This document shows positions 8,554 through 18,420 of a stretch of 64,000 nucleotides of DNA, in pieces. This DNA is from CAYRHN01 sp964424115 (lineage in GTDB: Bacteria > Chloroflexota > Anaerolineae > Anaerolineales > Anaerolineaceae): the NCBI GenBank assembly GCA_964424115.1, contig CAYRHN010000015.1, positions 33,708-97,707 on the forward strand, given 5' to 3'. The notes under the pieces are model-generated. The model had not been told where the DNA came from. It made no database searches and was given only the letters and a program-made list of their open reading frames with translations. The first letter of the stretch is position 1. Every line of letters begins with the position of its first letter. Both the position numbers and the translations under genes were made by a program.

Positions 8554-9504
8554 ATGGATATCCTTCCCCTGATCATCATCATCGTTGCAGTCCTGGCTGT
8601 GGGTGCGGTTCTGTATTATTATGGAAGGCGCGCCCCATCTGCCAATGAAGACCGCCTCTTGCAAGAGCGCCTGGAAGAATTCCAGCAGAAAGGCGAAGAG
8701 CTCAACCTGGAGAAGATTGAGCTTTCTCAGCCTTTCAATGAACGTATTCTCCTTCCAATCGCCAGGAAATTTGGCGAACTGGTCGCCAAGTTCACCCCAC
8801 AAAATGCGCTCAGGAGCATTAACCGCAAGCTGGAATTGGCCGGAAGCCCCCCAAAATTAGACGCCACTGTCATCCTGACTATCCAGATCGTGCTGGCTGC
8901 CTTGTTTGGCGGCGTGCTCATCCTGGTCTTTTCGGTAGGTGAAGGCGGCCCCAGCGGTGGAACTGCCGTCCTCCTGGTGGCGCTCTTCACCGCCCTGGGC
9001 TTTTACTTCCCTCAGTTGTGGCTGACCAGCAAGATCCAGCGCCGCCAAAAGGATATCCGCAAGGCGATGCCGGATGCGTTGGACCTGCTGACCATCTGCG
9101 TGGAAGCTGGTTTGGGCTTTGACGCGGCCCTCTCCAAAGTGAGTGAGAAATGGGAAACCGAGCTTTCCCTTTCCTTTTCGCGGGTCATCCGCGAGATCCA
9201 GCTCGGCAAAGTGCGCCGCGAAGCCTTGCGCGACATGGCGGACCGAATCGGCCTGGCGGAGATGACCAGTTTTGTGGCCGCGGTCATCCAGAGCGAGATG
9301 CTAGGCGTCAGCATGGCCAAAGTGCTGCGCATCCAGTCCGACCAAATGCGCGTCAAACGCCGCCAGGCTGCAGAAGAAGAAGCCCACAAAGCCCCGCTGA
9401 AAATGTTGGTGCCAATGGCATTGTTGATCTTCCCATCGTTGATGATCGTGCTGATGGCCCCTGCGGGCATGAAACTCTACACCTCTTTCCAAGGCATGTT
9501 CTAA
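8554..9504 (+). CDS. tadC: TadC-like membrane platform protein (T2SF domain)
   Basis: 316 residues. Helix at residues 3-23, two helices around 108-155, then the T2SF signature (ALDLLTICVEAGLGFDAALSK and FSRVIREIQLG) and a final hydrophobic helix. It pairs with TadB. No tadE, tadF or tadG minor-pilin genes follow, so the pilus locus here is minimal: pilin, CpaB, TadZ, ATPase and the two platform proteins. Confidence 0.9.
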   Translation: MDILPLIIIIVAVLAVGAVLYYYGRRAPSANEDRLLQERLEEFQQKGEELNLEKIELSQPFNERILLPIARKFGELVAKFTPQNALRSINRKLELAGSPPKLDATVILTIQIVLAALFGGVLILVFSVGEGGPSGGTAVLLVALFTALGFYFPQLWLTSKIQRRQKDIRKAMPDALDLLTICVEAGLGFDAALSKVSEKWETELSLSFSRVIREIQLGKVRREALRDMADRIGLAEMTSFVAAVIQSEMLGVSMAKVLRIQSDQMRVKRRQAAEEEAHKAPLKMLVPMALLIFPSLMIVLMAPAGMKLYTSFQGMF

Positions 9505-9520
9505 ACAGGACACGCCTTCT

Positions 9521-10294
9521 ATGTTCCAGGCCAGGTTCAAGCAAAACCCGGCTTTCGTACTTTACCAAACCGTATGGAAATCCCTGGATTGGCTGTATCC
9601 TCCCACCTGTGGAGGTTGCGGCAAATTGGGGTGGCGCTGGTGTTCTACCTGTGCTGCGCAAGTGACCCGACTGGAAGAAGACCAGGTTTGCGCTCATTGT
9701 GGAAACCTGCTTCCCGGCGGAGGGCTGTGCAGCAACTGCCGTTATCAGAGTCCCCCCTACCAGGCTTTGCGTTCCTGGGGCATTTATACTGGTCCCCTGC
9801 GCGAAGCGATCCACCGCTTCAAGTACGAGCGGGAGGTTGGGCTGGGCGAAGCCCTGGCTCATCCACTATTAGAACGGTTAAAAACATTGAGCTGGCCGAT
9901 TCAACTGATCACCGCCATACCCCTTAACAAGAACCGCTTAAAGGCGCGCGGTTACAATCAGGCCGCTTTGCTGGCCCGACCGCTGGCATTGGGCTGTAAG
10001 CTGCCCCTCGAATTGCACGCCATCCGGCGGTTCAAAGATACCCCCACCCAGGTCGGCCTGACCGCCCTCCAGCGCAAGGACAATGTGCGCGGAGCTTTTC
10101 AAGCCGATCCCAGGCTCGTCCGGAACCGTGTCGTTTTATTGGTGGATGATGTAACCACCAGCGGTTCCACCATGCGCGAATGCGCCTTCACTTTGTTGGA
10201 AGCAGGTGCAACAGCAGTCTATGGGCTGACACTGGCGCGGCCGGTTCTTATTCCGGCTCCCGAAACGCCCGCGGAGTTTCCCGAAGATGCGTGA
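9521..10294 (+). CDS. comF: ComF family phosphoribosyltransferase-like protein
   Basis: 257 residues. The N-terminus carries two complete four-cysteine zinc clusters (C30, C33, C41, C44 and C57, C60, C70, C73), followed by a type I phosphoribosyltransferase fold with the PRPP loop VVLLVDDVTTSGST near residues 211-224. ComF proteins act in uptake of transforming DNA in some bacteria. Lying in the pilus operon, 16 bases after tadC, it hints that this pilus may serve DNA uptake. The ribosome site is weak and translation may be coupled to tadC. Confidence 0.9.
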   Translation: MFQARFKQNPAFVLYQTVWKSLDWLYPPTCGGCGKLGWRWCSTCAAQVTRLEEDQVCAHCGNLLPGGGLCSNCRYQSPPYQALRSWGIYTGPLREAIHRFKYEREVGLGEALAHPLLERLKTLSWPIQLITAIPLNKNRLKARGYNQAALLARPLALGCKLPLELHAIRRFKDTPTQVGLTALQRKDNVRGAFQADPRLVRNRVVLLVDDVTTSGSTMRECAFTLLEAGATAVYGLTLARPVLIPAPETPAEFPEDA

Positions 10295-10345
10295 ACAGCC
10301 TCTCTGCCCACACCTGTTAACCCATAATCCCCTCAGGAGGTAAAT

Positions 10346-10909
10346 ATGGCTCTCCAGGTCGAAATATTCGCAAGGAATATGGAAGTCACGGAACGGATCC
10401 AACAGTACGTCGACAAGAAAGTGAGCAAGCTGGATCACTACTTGAACGGGATCGACGAAACGCGGGTGGATCTGGCTTTTGTAAAATCGGCACGCAACGC
10501 CGCCGACCGGCAGGTGGCGCAGATCACCGTCCGCGGACGCGGATTCATCCTGCGCGCAGAGGAGCGCAAGGATGATATTTTTGCCGCTTTAGACGCAGCC
10601 CTGGATAAAATGCAGCGGCAGATCGAACGCTTCAAGGGGAAGCGGCATCGTGGGCGCGGAGATGGTGCCTCCGCCGCGGAAGTCTCCCAAGAGCCTGTAG
10701 TCGAAGAAGCGGAAGGCGCCGTTCCAGAGATCGTCCGCCGCAAGACATTCACCCTGGTCCCGATGGATGAACAGGAAGCCATCGAACAAATGGCGCTGCT
10801 GGGACACGAAGATTTCTTCATCTTCTACAACGCCAACACCAATGCCGTCAATGTGCTTTACCACCGCCGCGATGGGTCCTACGGCTTGATTGAGCCTAAA
10901 CTGGGCTAA
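10346..10909 (+). CDS. hpf: Long-form ribosome hibernation promoting factor
   Basis: 187 residues, AGGAGG ribosome site. Residues 1-100 form the S30AE domain (start MALQVEIFARNMEVTERIQQ) that binds the 30S decoding centre. After a charged linker, residues 130-187 form the C-terminal dimerisation domain (VRRKTFTLVPMDEQEAIEQM, then FFIFYNANTNAVNVLYHRRD). The long form joins two 70S ribosomes into inactive 100S particles during starvation. It is the last gene before a strong terminator. Confidence 0.95.
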   Translation: MALQVEIFARNMEVTERIQQYVDKKVSKLDHYLNGIDETRVDLAFVKSARNAADRQVAQITVRGRGFILRAEERKDDIFAALDAALDKMQRQIERFKGKRHRGRGDGASAAEVSQEPVVEEAEGAVPEIVRRKTFTLVPMDEQEAIEQMALLGHEDFFIFYNANTNAVNVLYHRRDGSYGLIEPKLG

Positions 10910-10932
10910 ACATAACCAAACTCAAATCTCAT

Positions 10933-10965
10933 GGTTCCGGTGCAGTACGCACCGGAACCTTTTTA
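10933..10965 (+). terminator. Terminator of the pilus-comF-hpf operon
   Basis: Perfect 11-bp stem GGTTCCGGTGC / GCACCGGAACC with a 5-base loop and TTTTTAT after it. Confidence 0.95.
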
Positions 10966-10972
10966 TTTGCCC

Positions 10973-11002
10973 TTGCCTATTTCAATCCCTATGCGCTATA
11001 AT
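10973..11002 (+). promoter_or_regulatory. Promoter of efp
   Basis: TTGCCT (10973-10978), 18-base spacer, TATAAT (10997-11002). The leader before the efp ATG would be about 85 bases. I see no riboswitch-like fold in it. Confidence 0.5.
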
Positions 11003-11093
11003 CTGACGCGTTAAGAAAGCGTATCTTGGCAAACAATGGGATAGGTCCTTGATTCTGGGATACAAGAAATCGATTTTTTAGTGAGGCATTATC

Positions 11094-11657
11094 ATGATTG
11101 ACGTAAATGATCTGCGCAAAGGTGTCACCTATGAATTAGACGGTAACCTTTACAAAGTGCTGGAATACAGCCATAACAAACCCGGTCGCGGGAACGCCAC
11201 CATCCGCATTAAAGCACGCGACCTGCGCTCCGGCACCACTCTGGAAAAAACCTTCCAATCCGGTGACCGCGTTGCGGATGTCCGTTTGGATTACCGCGCC
11301 GTTCAATATACCTACAACGACGGCCATTTTTATTACTTCATGGATCTCGAAACCTTTGAAGAACTGGCTGTCTCGAACAAGGTTGTGGAAGATGTGGTAG
11401 GTTTCCTCAAAGAAAGCATTGAGATCAAGCTTACCTACCTGCGTGATGAACCCATCGATGTGGAACTGCCCACCTCCGTCGATCTGAAAGTTATTGAAGC
11501 CGAAGCGGCTGTGCGCGGCGATACCGCAACCAGCGTCACCAAAAAGGTAAAGGTGGAGACCGGCATGGAAGTAGGCGTGCCGTACTTCGTGGTAGCTGGT
11601 GATGTGATCCGCGTGGACACCCGCACAGGCGAATACCTCACGCGCGTGTCCCAGTAA
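11094..11657 (+). CDS. efp: Elongation factor P
   Basis: 187 residues, three OB-like domains: KOW-type N-terminus (MIDVNDLRKGVTYELDGNLY), middle domain, and the C-terminal domain ending DVIRVDTRTGEYLTRV. EF-P rescues ribosomes stalled at proline runs. The loop that reaches the peptidyl-transferase centre reads K29-P-G-R32-G-N. The tip residue is thus arginine, where most bacterial EF-P have a lysine that is modified by EpmA. Arg-type EF-P in some proteobacteria is rhamnosylated by EarP; no such gene is in this window. Single gene with its own promoter. Confidence 0.95.
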   Translation: MIDVNDLRKGVTYELDGNLYKVLEYSHNKPGRGNATIRIKARDLRSGTTLEKTFQSGDRVADVRLDYRAVQYTYNDGHFYYFMDLETFEELAVSNKVVEDVVGFLKESIEIKLTYLRDEPIDVELPTSVDLKVIEAEAAVRGDTATSVTKKVKVETGMEVGVPYFVVAGDVIRVDTRTGEYLTRVSQ

Positions 11658-11715
11658 TGCCATTGCAACGGCAACCGACCACCTATTTACTCTTTCTTTT
11701 TCGCTAACCTCAATC

Positions 11716-11748
11716 AGGCACGGCAGGTCATACAAACCCGTGCCTTTT
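11716..11748 (+). terminator. Probable terminator after efp
   Basis: AGGCACGG (11716-11723) pairs with CCGTGCCT (11738-11745), and TTTT follows. The loop is long (14 bases), so strength is uncertain. Confidence 0.55.
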
Positions 11749-11778
11749 CGTCTATCACAGCATACCAGGAGGTTTCTC

Positions 11779-12114
11779 ATGCGCACCCCAGCCGGAAACG
11801 AATGCACTTTCTTCTACGGAAACTATTTCCGCGGCCGGCATGAAGAGGAGTGCCGTTTGATCGGCGACCTCCCTGCCCCCAGGAACTGGACACCTGACCT
11901 GTGTAAAACCTGCCCGGTACCGGGCATCCAACGCGCCAACGCCTGCCCCAATATGGTCCTTGATGGCGAAGTGCACAGCCTGCCGTTTGGCCTGCGCAAG
12001 CGGGTGAAAGTAACAGCCTACTGTAATAAAACGAAGCAGGTGGTCAAAGAACCGCATATTGGCTGCGGAGAATGCCACCCGGTTCCTCCTGTTTTCATGG
12101 AAAAAACAAAATGA
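11779..12114 (+). CDS. Cysteine-rich small protein of unknown function
   Basis: 111 residues from the ATG at 11779 with AGGAGG seven bases upstream. The open frame further upstream runs across the terminator hairpin and is not used. Eight cysteines (C9, C25, C42, C45, C56, C82, C96, C99), including two CxxC pairs, suggest one or two zinc or iron-sulfur sites. There is no signal peptide. I do not recognise the family. The start of the HAD-DinB gene overlaps its stop codon (ATGA), so the two are translationally coupled. Confidence 0.8.
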   Translation: MRTPAGNECTFFYGNYFRGRHEEECRLIGDLPAPRNWTPDLCKTCPVPGIQRANACPNMVLDGEVHSLPFGLRKRVKVTAYCNKTKQVVKEPHIGCGECHPVPPVFMEKTK

Positions 12115-13310
12115 ACCTGACTGTGTTGATCGACCTGGACGGAACGTTACTGGAGAATGGCTTTCAGGATTTCCAAAGGGCTTACCTGAATGCGCTCAGC
12201 AAGGCCATGGGACTGGAGCCTTCGAAAATGATCCCGGTGTTAATGTCAGCCACCAACAAAATGCTCCAGAAAAACCAGCCGGGCGGCACGCTGGAAGATA
12301 CCTTCGACAGCCATTTTTACCCCGCCTTGGGCCTGGCAAAAGAATCGCTGCGCGAGCGCATCGATGATTTTTACGCCCGCGTTTTTCCAACCTTTCGGCC
12401 GCTGACCAGTCCTCATCCGCAAGCCAGGTCGCTGGTGGAAGAATTGTTGGCGCGTGGCGCCACCCTGGCCCTGGCCACCAACCCCCTCTTCCCGCAAACG
12501 GCCATTTGCCAGCGCCTGGAGTGGGCCGGTTTTCCGTTGGAGAAATACCCCTTTGCGATCGTGCCTGGTTTCCAATCCTTCCACTTTGCCAAACCCAATC
12601 CCGCCTACTTCGCTGAATTACTCGGCCAATTGGGTTGTCCCAACCAGCCGGCGGTCATGCTGGGCGATGACCTGGATCTGGATATCCTGCCCTCCGCGCA
12701 AATGGGGATTCCCGGTTATTGGCTGAACCACCTGGGCGGCCCCCTGCCGGTCGGATCGCATCCCATGGGCGCCACGGGTGAAATGTCTGGCTTTCTGGCC
12801 TGGGTGGATTCTGTCCTCGAGCAGCTGCCGGAAGCCCCGCAATACACTTCGGTCAACCTGCTGCCCACGTTGAAAGCCACCCCGGCTGTGATGGAAACCT
12901 TGTCCGGCCAGATTAACCCAGGCCGCTGGTCAGAGCGGGCCATTCCAGGCGAATGGTCTCTGACCGAGATTTTCTGCCATCTGCGCGATGTGGAAAGCGA
13001 GATCAACCTGCCGCGGGTAGAATTGCTCTGCCGCGAAGAAAACCCTTTCCTGCCCGGCATTGACAGCGATTCCTGGGCCGAAATACGCGGTTACGCGCAA
13101 CAAAACGGAACGAACGCCCTGCGCAGCTTCTTTGAGTCGCGCATCCGTCTCTGCGCCGAACTGGAACGACTGGGGGATTGCTGTTGGGAACGCCGGGCGC
13201 GGCATGCCATCTTTGGCCCCACCCGCCTGTTTGAGCTGGCAACTTTTATGGCCACCCACGACCGCTCGCACATCCAACAGGTCTATGAGGACATTCGTGC
13301 CGCGGCCTGA
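12111..13310 (+). CDS. HAD-family hydrolase fused to a DinB-like domain
   Basis: 399 residues from the ATG at 12111. Residues 1-230 are a HAD hydrolase: D8-x-D10-G-T (nucleophile and acid), a TNP motif (AL-ATNPLF), K in FAKPNPAYF, and GDDLDLDI near residue 184. Residues 245-399 resemble the DinB/YfiT four-helix metal-binding fold, with FCHLRDVE and a C-terminal THDRSHIQQ that would supply the histidine ligands. DinB-fold proteins are often metal-dependent thiol transferases. I cannot name the substrate. The fusion puts a phosphatase-type and a transferase-type domain in one chain. Confidence 0.85.
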   Translation: MNLTVLIDLDGTLLENGFQDFQRAYLNALSKAMGLEPSKMIPVLMSATNKMLQKNQPGGTLEDTFDSHFYPALGLAKESLRERIDDFYARVFPTFRPLTSPHPQARSLVEELLARGATLALATNPLFPQTAICQRLEWAGFPLEKYPFAIVPGFQSFHFAKPNPAYFAELLGQLGCPNQPAVMLGDDLDLDILPSAQMGIPGYWLNHLGGPLPVGSHPMGATGEMSGFLAWVDSVLEQLPEAPQYTSVNLLPTLKATPAVMETLSGQINPGRWSERAIPGEWSLTEIFCHLRDVESEINLPRVELLCREENPFLPGIDSDSWAEIRGYAQQNGTNALRSFFESRIRLCAELERLGDCCWERRARHAIFGPTRLFELATFMATHDRSHIQQVYEDIRAAA

Positions 13311-13386
13311 TCGCCTGTGAATATAAGAAATGTATTAATTCGCTTGAAAACCGGCCTAAGAACTGGATTCAACGTGTCTAGATTGG

Positions 13387-13392
13387 TATAAT
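13387..13392 (+). promoter_or_regulatory. Candidate -10 box of ftsH
   Basis: TATAAT preceded by TGG, 52 bases before the ftsH GTG, in the 134-base gap 13311-13444. No clear -35 box. Nothing else is seen in the gap. Confidence 0.35.
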
Positions 13393-13444
13393 GGTCATCA
13401 ATATGGTAGTTGCGTTTGTTATAGCGCCGAACCTGGAGGCATAA

Positions 13445-15316
<1,872 letters not shown>

Positions 15317-15326
15317 TAAGAAGAGA

Positions 15327-15355
15327 AATCCCCGGTTCATCCCGGGGATTTTTTT
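15327..15355. terminator. Terminator between ftsH and the acyl-CoA synthetase gene
   Basis: AATCCCCGG / CCGGGGATT, 6-base loop, then TTTTTAT on the plus strand. It lies in the 37-base convergent gap. The minus-strand side lacks a pure T run, so it mainly serves ftsH. Confidence 0.88.
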
Positions 15356-16991
15356 ATTTTTGCGCGCTGTCCAAATATTCCTGCACCAATACCCGGCGCA
15401 GAAGCTTCCCCACCGTCGTCCGCGGCAGGTTCTGGCGGAACTCCACCAGGCGCGGCACCTTGTAATGCGCCAGAGATGCCTCACACCAACGGCGCACTTC
15501 CACGGCGGTCAGATGCGCTCCCGGACGCAGCACCACCCACGCCTTCACCACCTCCCCGCGCATATTATCCGGCAGACCGGCCACAGCCGCCTCGGCCACC
15601 GATGGGTGGGCAGCGATCACTTCTTCCACCTCGCGCGGCCAGACCTGCAACCCGCCGACTTTGATCATCTCCTTCTTGCGGTCAATGATGTAGAAATAAC
15701 CGTCCTCATCCATACTGGCGATATCCCCGGTATACAGCCAGCCGCTGCGCAGGGCGAGAGCGGTCTCCTCAGGCATGTTGTGGTACCCTTGCATCACCTG
15801 CGGGCCGCGCACCACCAGCTCTCCCGGCTGGCCAGGGGGCAACACCCGGTTGCCCTCCTCCAGGTCGACTATGCGCGCCTCCACATCCGGCAGCGGCAGG
15901 CCGATCGAACCGGTGCGGTTCTCTCCCCACATCGGGTTACAATGAGTGGCGGTGGGCGCCTCCGATAAACCGTACCCCTCCAATAATTTTCCGCCGGTCA
16001 GGGCCTCAAACTGCTGTTTGATCTCTTTTCGCAACGGCGCAGAGCCGGAGATGCAGGCCTTGATCGAACGCAGGTTATACGCCCCGGCTTGCACCGGCGG
16101 GTATTGGTTGATGGCGGCATACATATTCGGCACGCCGGGGAAAAGGGTTGCCCTGTAAGTCTGGATATTCCGCAGTACCTCATTTATATTACGCGGGTCA
16201 TGCACCAGCACCAGTGTGGCGCCCAGGGCAATGCCCATGCTCATCGCAATCACCATGCCGTAGACATGGAAGAGCGGGATGGCCGCCAGTACCACCTCTT
16301 GCCCTGCCTGCAAACCGGAAAGCCAGGCGCTGAATTGGAGCGTATTGGCCACCAGATTGCGGTGTAAGCCCACCGCGCCTTTGGGAATGCCGGTCGTCCC
16401 GCCGGTATATTGATAAATGGCCACATCCTCTGCGCCTACCACCGGTAGAGGAAGCTCCTCCTCCAACCCGGCACGCAAGCACTCCAGCAGGCTGCCGGGA
16501 TCTCCCCCGCTGAGCTGCCCCGCAAGCCGTCGATGATCCTGCATATCGGTCAGCACCACCTGCCCGGCCACTGCGGAAAGCATCTCTGCCGCCTCGCGCA
16601 GACCAAAGACCAGCCCCACGCCCGCATCTTGAAGCTGATATTCCAGCTCGCGCCGCTTGTACTGTGGGTTGAGCGCCACCACCACCCCCCCGGCCTTCAG
16701 CACGGCGTAATAGATCAGGACAAATTGCGGAATATTGGGCAGGCAAATGCCCACTCGCTCGCCGGGGCGCAGCCCCCAACGCACCAGCCAGCGCGCCAGC
16801 CCGTCCGTCAGGCGCTCCAGGTCGGCGTAAGAAAGCGGACGATCTTCAAAGATCAAGGCTGCCCGCCGGGGAAATCTCTGCGCCGCCTCCCTCAAGAACT
16901 GGTGCAGGGGAATGGGCAGATATTCCAATCCTGCCGAAACTTGCACATCGTATTGTTTTAACCAGGGTTTACTGCTGCTTATTGCGGCCAT
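15354..16991 (-). CDS. AMP-forming acyl-CoA synthetase (FadD-like)
   Basis: 545 residues, GGAGATG ribosome site. ANL-superfamily adenylating enzyme: the phosphate loop YTGGTTGIPKGAV (195-207), GYGLSEAPTATHCNP near 345, the YTGD...DGYFYIIDRKKEMIKVGG hinge near 420-445, and the catalytic lysine K529 in TTVGKLLRR. It activates a carboxylic acid, most likely a medium or long chain fatty acid, to its CoA thioester. The N-terminus (PWLKQYDVQVSAGLEYLPIPLHQ) is typical of long-chain fatty acid CoA ligases. It is monocistronic with its own good promoter. Confidence 0.92.
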   Translation of the reverse strand: MAAISSSKPWLKQYDVQVSAGLEYLPIPLHQFLREAAQRFPRRAALIFEDRPLSYADLERLTDGLARWLVRWGLRPGERVGICLPNIPQFVLIYYAVLKAGGVVVALNPQYKRRELEYQLQDAGVGLVFGLREAAEMLSAVAGQVVLTDMQDHRRLAGQLSGGDPGSLLECLRAGLEEELPLPVVGAEDVAIYQYTGGTTGIPKGAVGLHRNLVANTLQFSAWLSGLQAGQEVVLAAIPLFHVYGMVIAMSMGIALGATLVLVHDPRNINEVLRNIQTYRATLFPGVPNMYAAINQYPPVQAGAYNLRSIKACISGSAPLRKEIKQQFEALTGGKLLEGYGLSEAPTATHCNPMWGENRTGSIGLPLPDVEARIVDLEEGNRVLPPGQPGELVVRGPQVMQGYHNMPEETALALRSGWLYTGDIASMDEDGYFYIIDRKKEMIKVGGLQVWPREVEEVIAAHPSVAEAAVAGLPDNMRGEVVKAWVVLRPGAHLTAVEVRRWCEASLAHYKVPRLVEFRQNLPRTTVGKLLRRVLVQEYLDSAQK

Positions 16992-17012
16992 GTCATCTCC
17001 ATCACTCGCCCA

Positions 17013-17041
17013 AGTATCCCGTTTTTACAGGCAGGTGTCAA
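17013..17041 (-). promoter_or_regulatory. Promoter of the acyl-CoA synthetase gene
   Basis: On the minus strand TTGACA (17041-17036), 17-base spacer, GATACT (17018-17013). Perfect -35 and best spacing, with a leader of about 15 bases. Confidence 0.75.
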
Positions 17042-17071
17042 GGGGAAGGCGGCTTATCCATTTTTGTGTCG

Positions 17072-17077
17072 TATAAT
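17072..17077 (+). promoter_or_regulatory. Candidate -10 box of the propeller lipoprotein gene
   Basis: TATAAT about 47 bases before the ATG at 17124. No convincing -35. It is divergent from the synthetase promoter in the 132-base gap. Confidence 0.4.
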
Positions 17078-17123
17078 AGATTTATTCCGGCTCCTATATC
17101 GATTACCCATTCCTGGAGGAAAT

Positions 17124-18323
17124 ATGAACCGAAGACCCTTAATCGTGATGTTTTTCCTGCTGCTTCTGCTCAGCCTGAGCGCCTGCAACCTGCCCGGCGC
17201 CGCCACAAAACCGGTAGTAACCAACACAGCCAAGGCGCCAATCATACCTTCAAATACGCCGGTTCCCCCCACCCCGGTACCGCCCACCGAAACGCCCACC
17301 CCCACCGAGGTTCCGCCCCGCTACGCCGGGATGTGGGTGCAGGAGGGTGAGACCTTCCATGCTTATAACTTCGTTGGCGGATTCCTGGGTAAAGAGATCA
17401 ACGTAGTTGGAGTGGCTCCTTACCTGTCCGAGCAGCAATTCCAGGTGGTCGGTGACACAGCCTATTATTACAGTCCGGACACCCAGCAGGTTATGCGCGC
17501 CACGGTTGGCGGTGGAGCGCCGGTTGCCCTTGGATTCATCCCAAATTCTTATTCCACTTACTTTGCTATTTCACTGGATGGCAGCAAGATCTCATGGGCC
17601 GAGGATACCTATGCTGGCACCGCCCCTTCTTCGCGCTTGATGATCGCAAATATCGACGGCAGCAATAGCCAGCAGATCGCCAGCATCTCCGAGGTTGGCA
17701 ACGACCGCTGGCTGGTGCTGGCTCCTGTGCGCTGGACCGATGACGGGCAGTTGATCTATGCCACCAACATCACCGGCATTGGCGGGTACATCCTCTTTGG
17801 AGGGCATAACCAATTCCTGCGCTACAACCCCGCCGATGGAAGCATCGTCGTCCTCTCCAACGACACTTTTGGCATCTGCTTGAACGACGTCTCCCCCGAC
17901 CAATCGATGGTCAGCGCGGGCTGCGGCGAAAACGTGACCGATGGGGTGCAGATCATCCACGTCGGCTCGATGGCTGCCACCGTGCTGCCCGTCCTACCGG
18001 ACCAGACCCAGGCCGGGAGCGCACTCTTCTCCCAGGACGGCCAGCGGGTCGCTTACGCAGTCGCCCGCGGAGAATATGATCACGAATACGGGCAGGTTGC
18101 GGTGGCTCCGGTGGACGGCTCTGCTGCCCCGCTGGTGGTCACCGCCTACGGGCCTGGTTATTACCACGTGGCCGGCTGGATCAACGACCAGACCTTGCTG
18201 CTCGAACGCTATGATTTCAGCGGCGGGGGCGACTCCACCTCCTTGTGGATCGTCAACCTGGACGGCAGCGGCCTGGCGCAGGTTGCCAGCGGCTCCTTCC
18301 GTGGATTCATCTTAAATCCCTAG
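17124..18323 (+). CDS. Lipoprotein with Pro/Thr linker and beta-propeller repeats
   Basis: 399 residues from the ATG at 17124 (GGAGGAA upstream); twenty extra codons upstream have no ribosome site. The signal peptide ends in a lipobox L-S-A-C, followed by a Pro/Thr-rich linker (residues 35-70). The rest is beta-rich with TolB/WD40-like repeats (DGSKISWAEDTYAG, DGSNSQQIASIS, DGQLIYATNI, DGQRVAYAVARGE, DGSGLAQVASGS). It is likely displayed on the outer face of the membrane. Its function is not clear. The N-terminus resembles that of the lipoprotein at 49895: A-C-N-[LI]-P-x-A-A-T. Confidence 0.85.
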   Translation: MNRRPLIVMFFLLLLLSLSACNLPGAATKPVVTNTAKAPIIPSNTPVPPTPVPPTETPTPTEVPPRYAGMWVQEGETFHAYNFVGGFLGKEINVVGVAPYLSEQQFQVVGDTAYYYSPDTQQVMRATVGGGAPVALGFIPNSYSTYFAISLDGSKISWAEDTYAGTAPSSRLMIANIDGSNSQQIASISEVGNDRWLVLAPVRWTDDGQLIYATNITGIGGYILFGGHNQFLRYNPADGSIVVLSNDTFGICLNDVSPDQSMVSAGCGENVTDGVQIIHVGSMAATVLPVLPDQTQAGSALFSQDGQRVAYAVARGEYDHEYGQVAVAPVDGSAAPLVVTAYGPGYYHVAGWINDQTLLLERYDFSGGGDSTSLWIVNLDGSGLAQVASGSFRGFILNP

Positions 18324-18387
18324 CCAATCCCAACGAACGGATGAACGACCTGTGTTCATCTAATACTCTGAATAAAATTTGTTTCAG

Positions 18388-18418
18388 TCATGGAGACGCG
18401 AGACCCGCGTCTTCATGA
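18388..18418. terminator. Stem-loop between convergent genes
   Basis: TCATGGAGACGCG (18388-18400) pairs with CGCGTCTTCATGA (18406-18418) through 13 positions with one G-T wobble and a 5-base loop. It lies just after the stop of miaA in the convergent gap 18324-18420. No T run, so it may be a weak two-way terminator or an mRNA end stabiliser. Confidence 0.5.
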
Positions 18419-18420
18419 TA

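Noticed and set aside
10910..11093. Riboswitch in the efp leader
   Set aside because: The only strong fold there is the hpf terminator; the remaining leader shows no known aptamer pattern.
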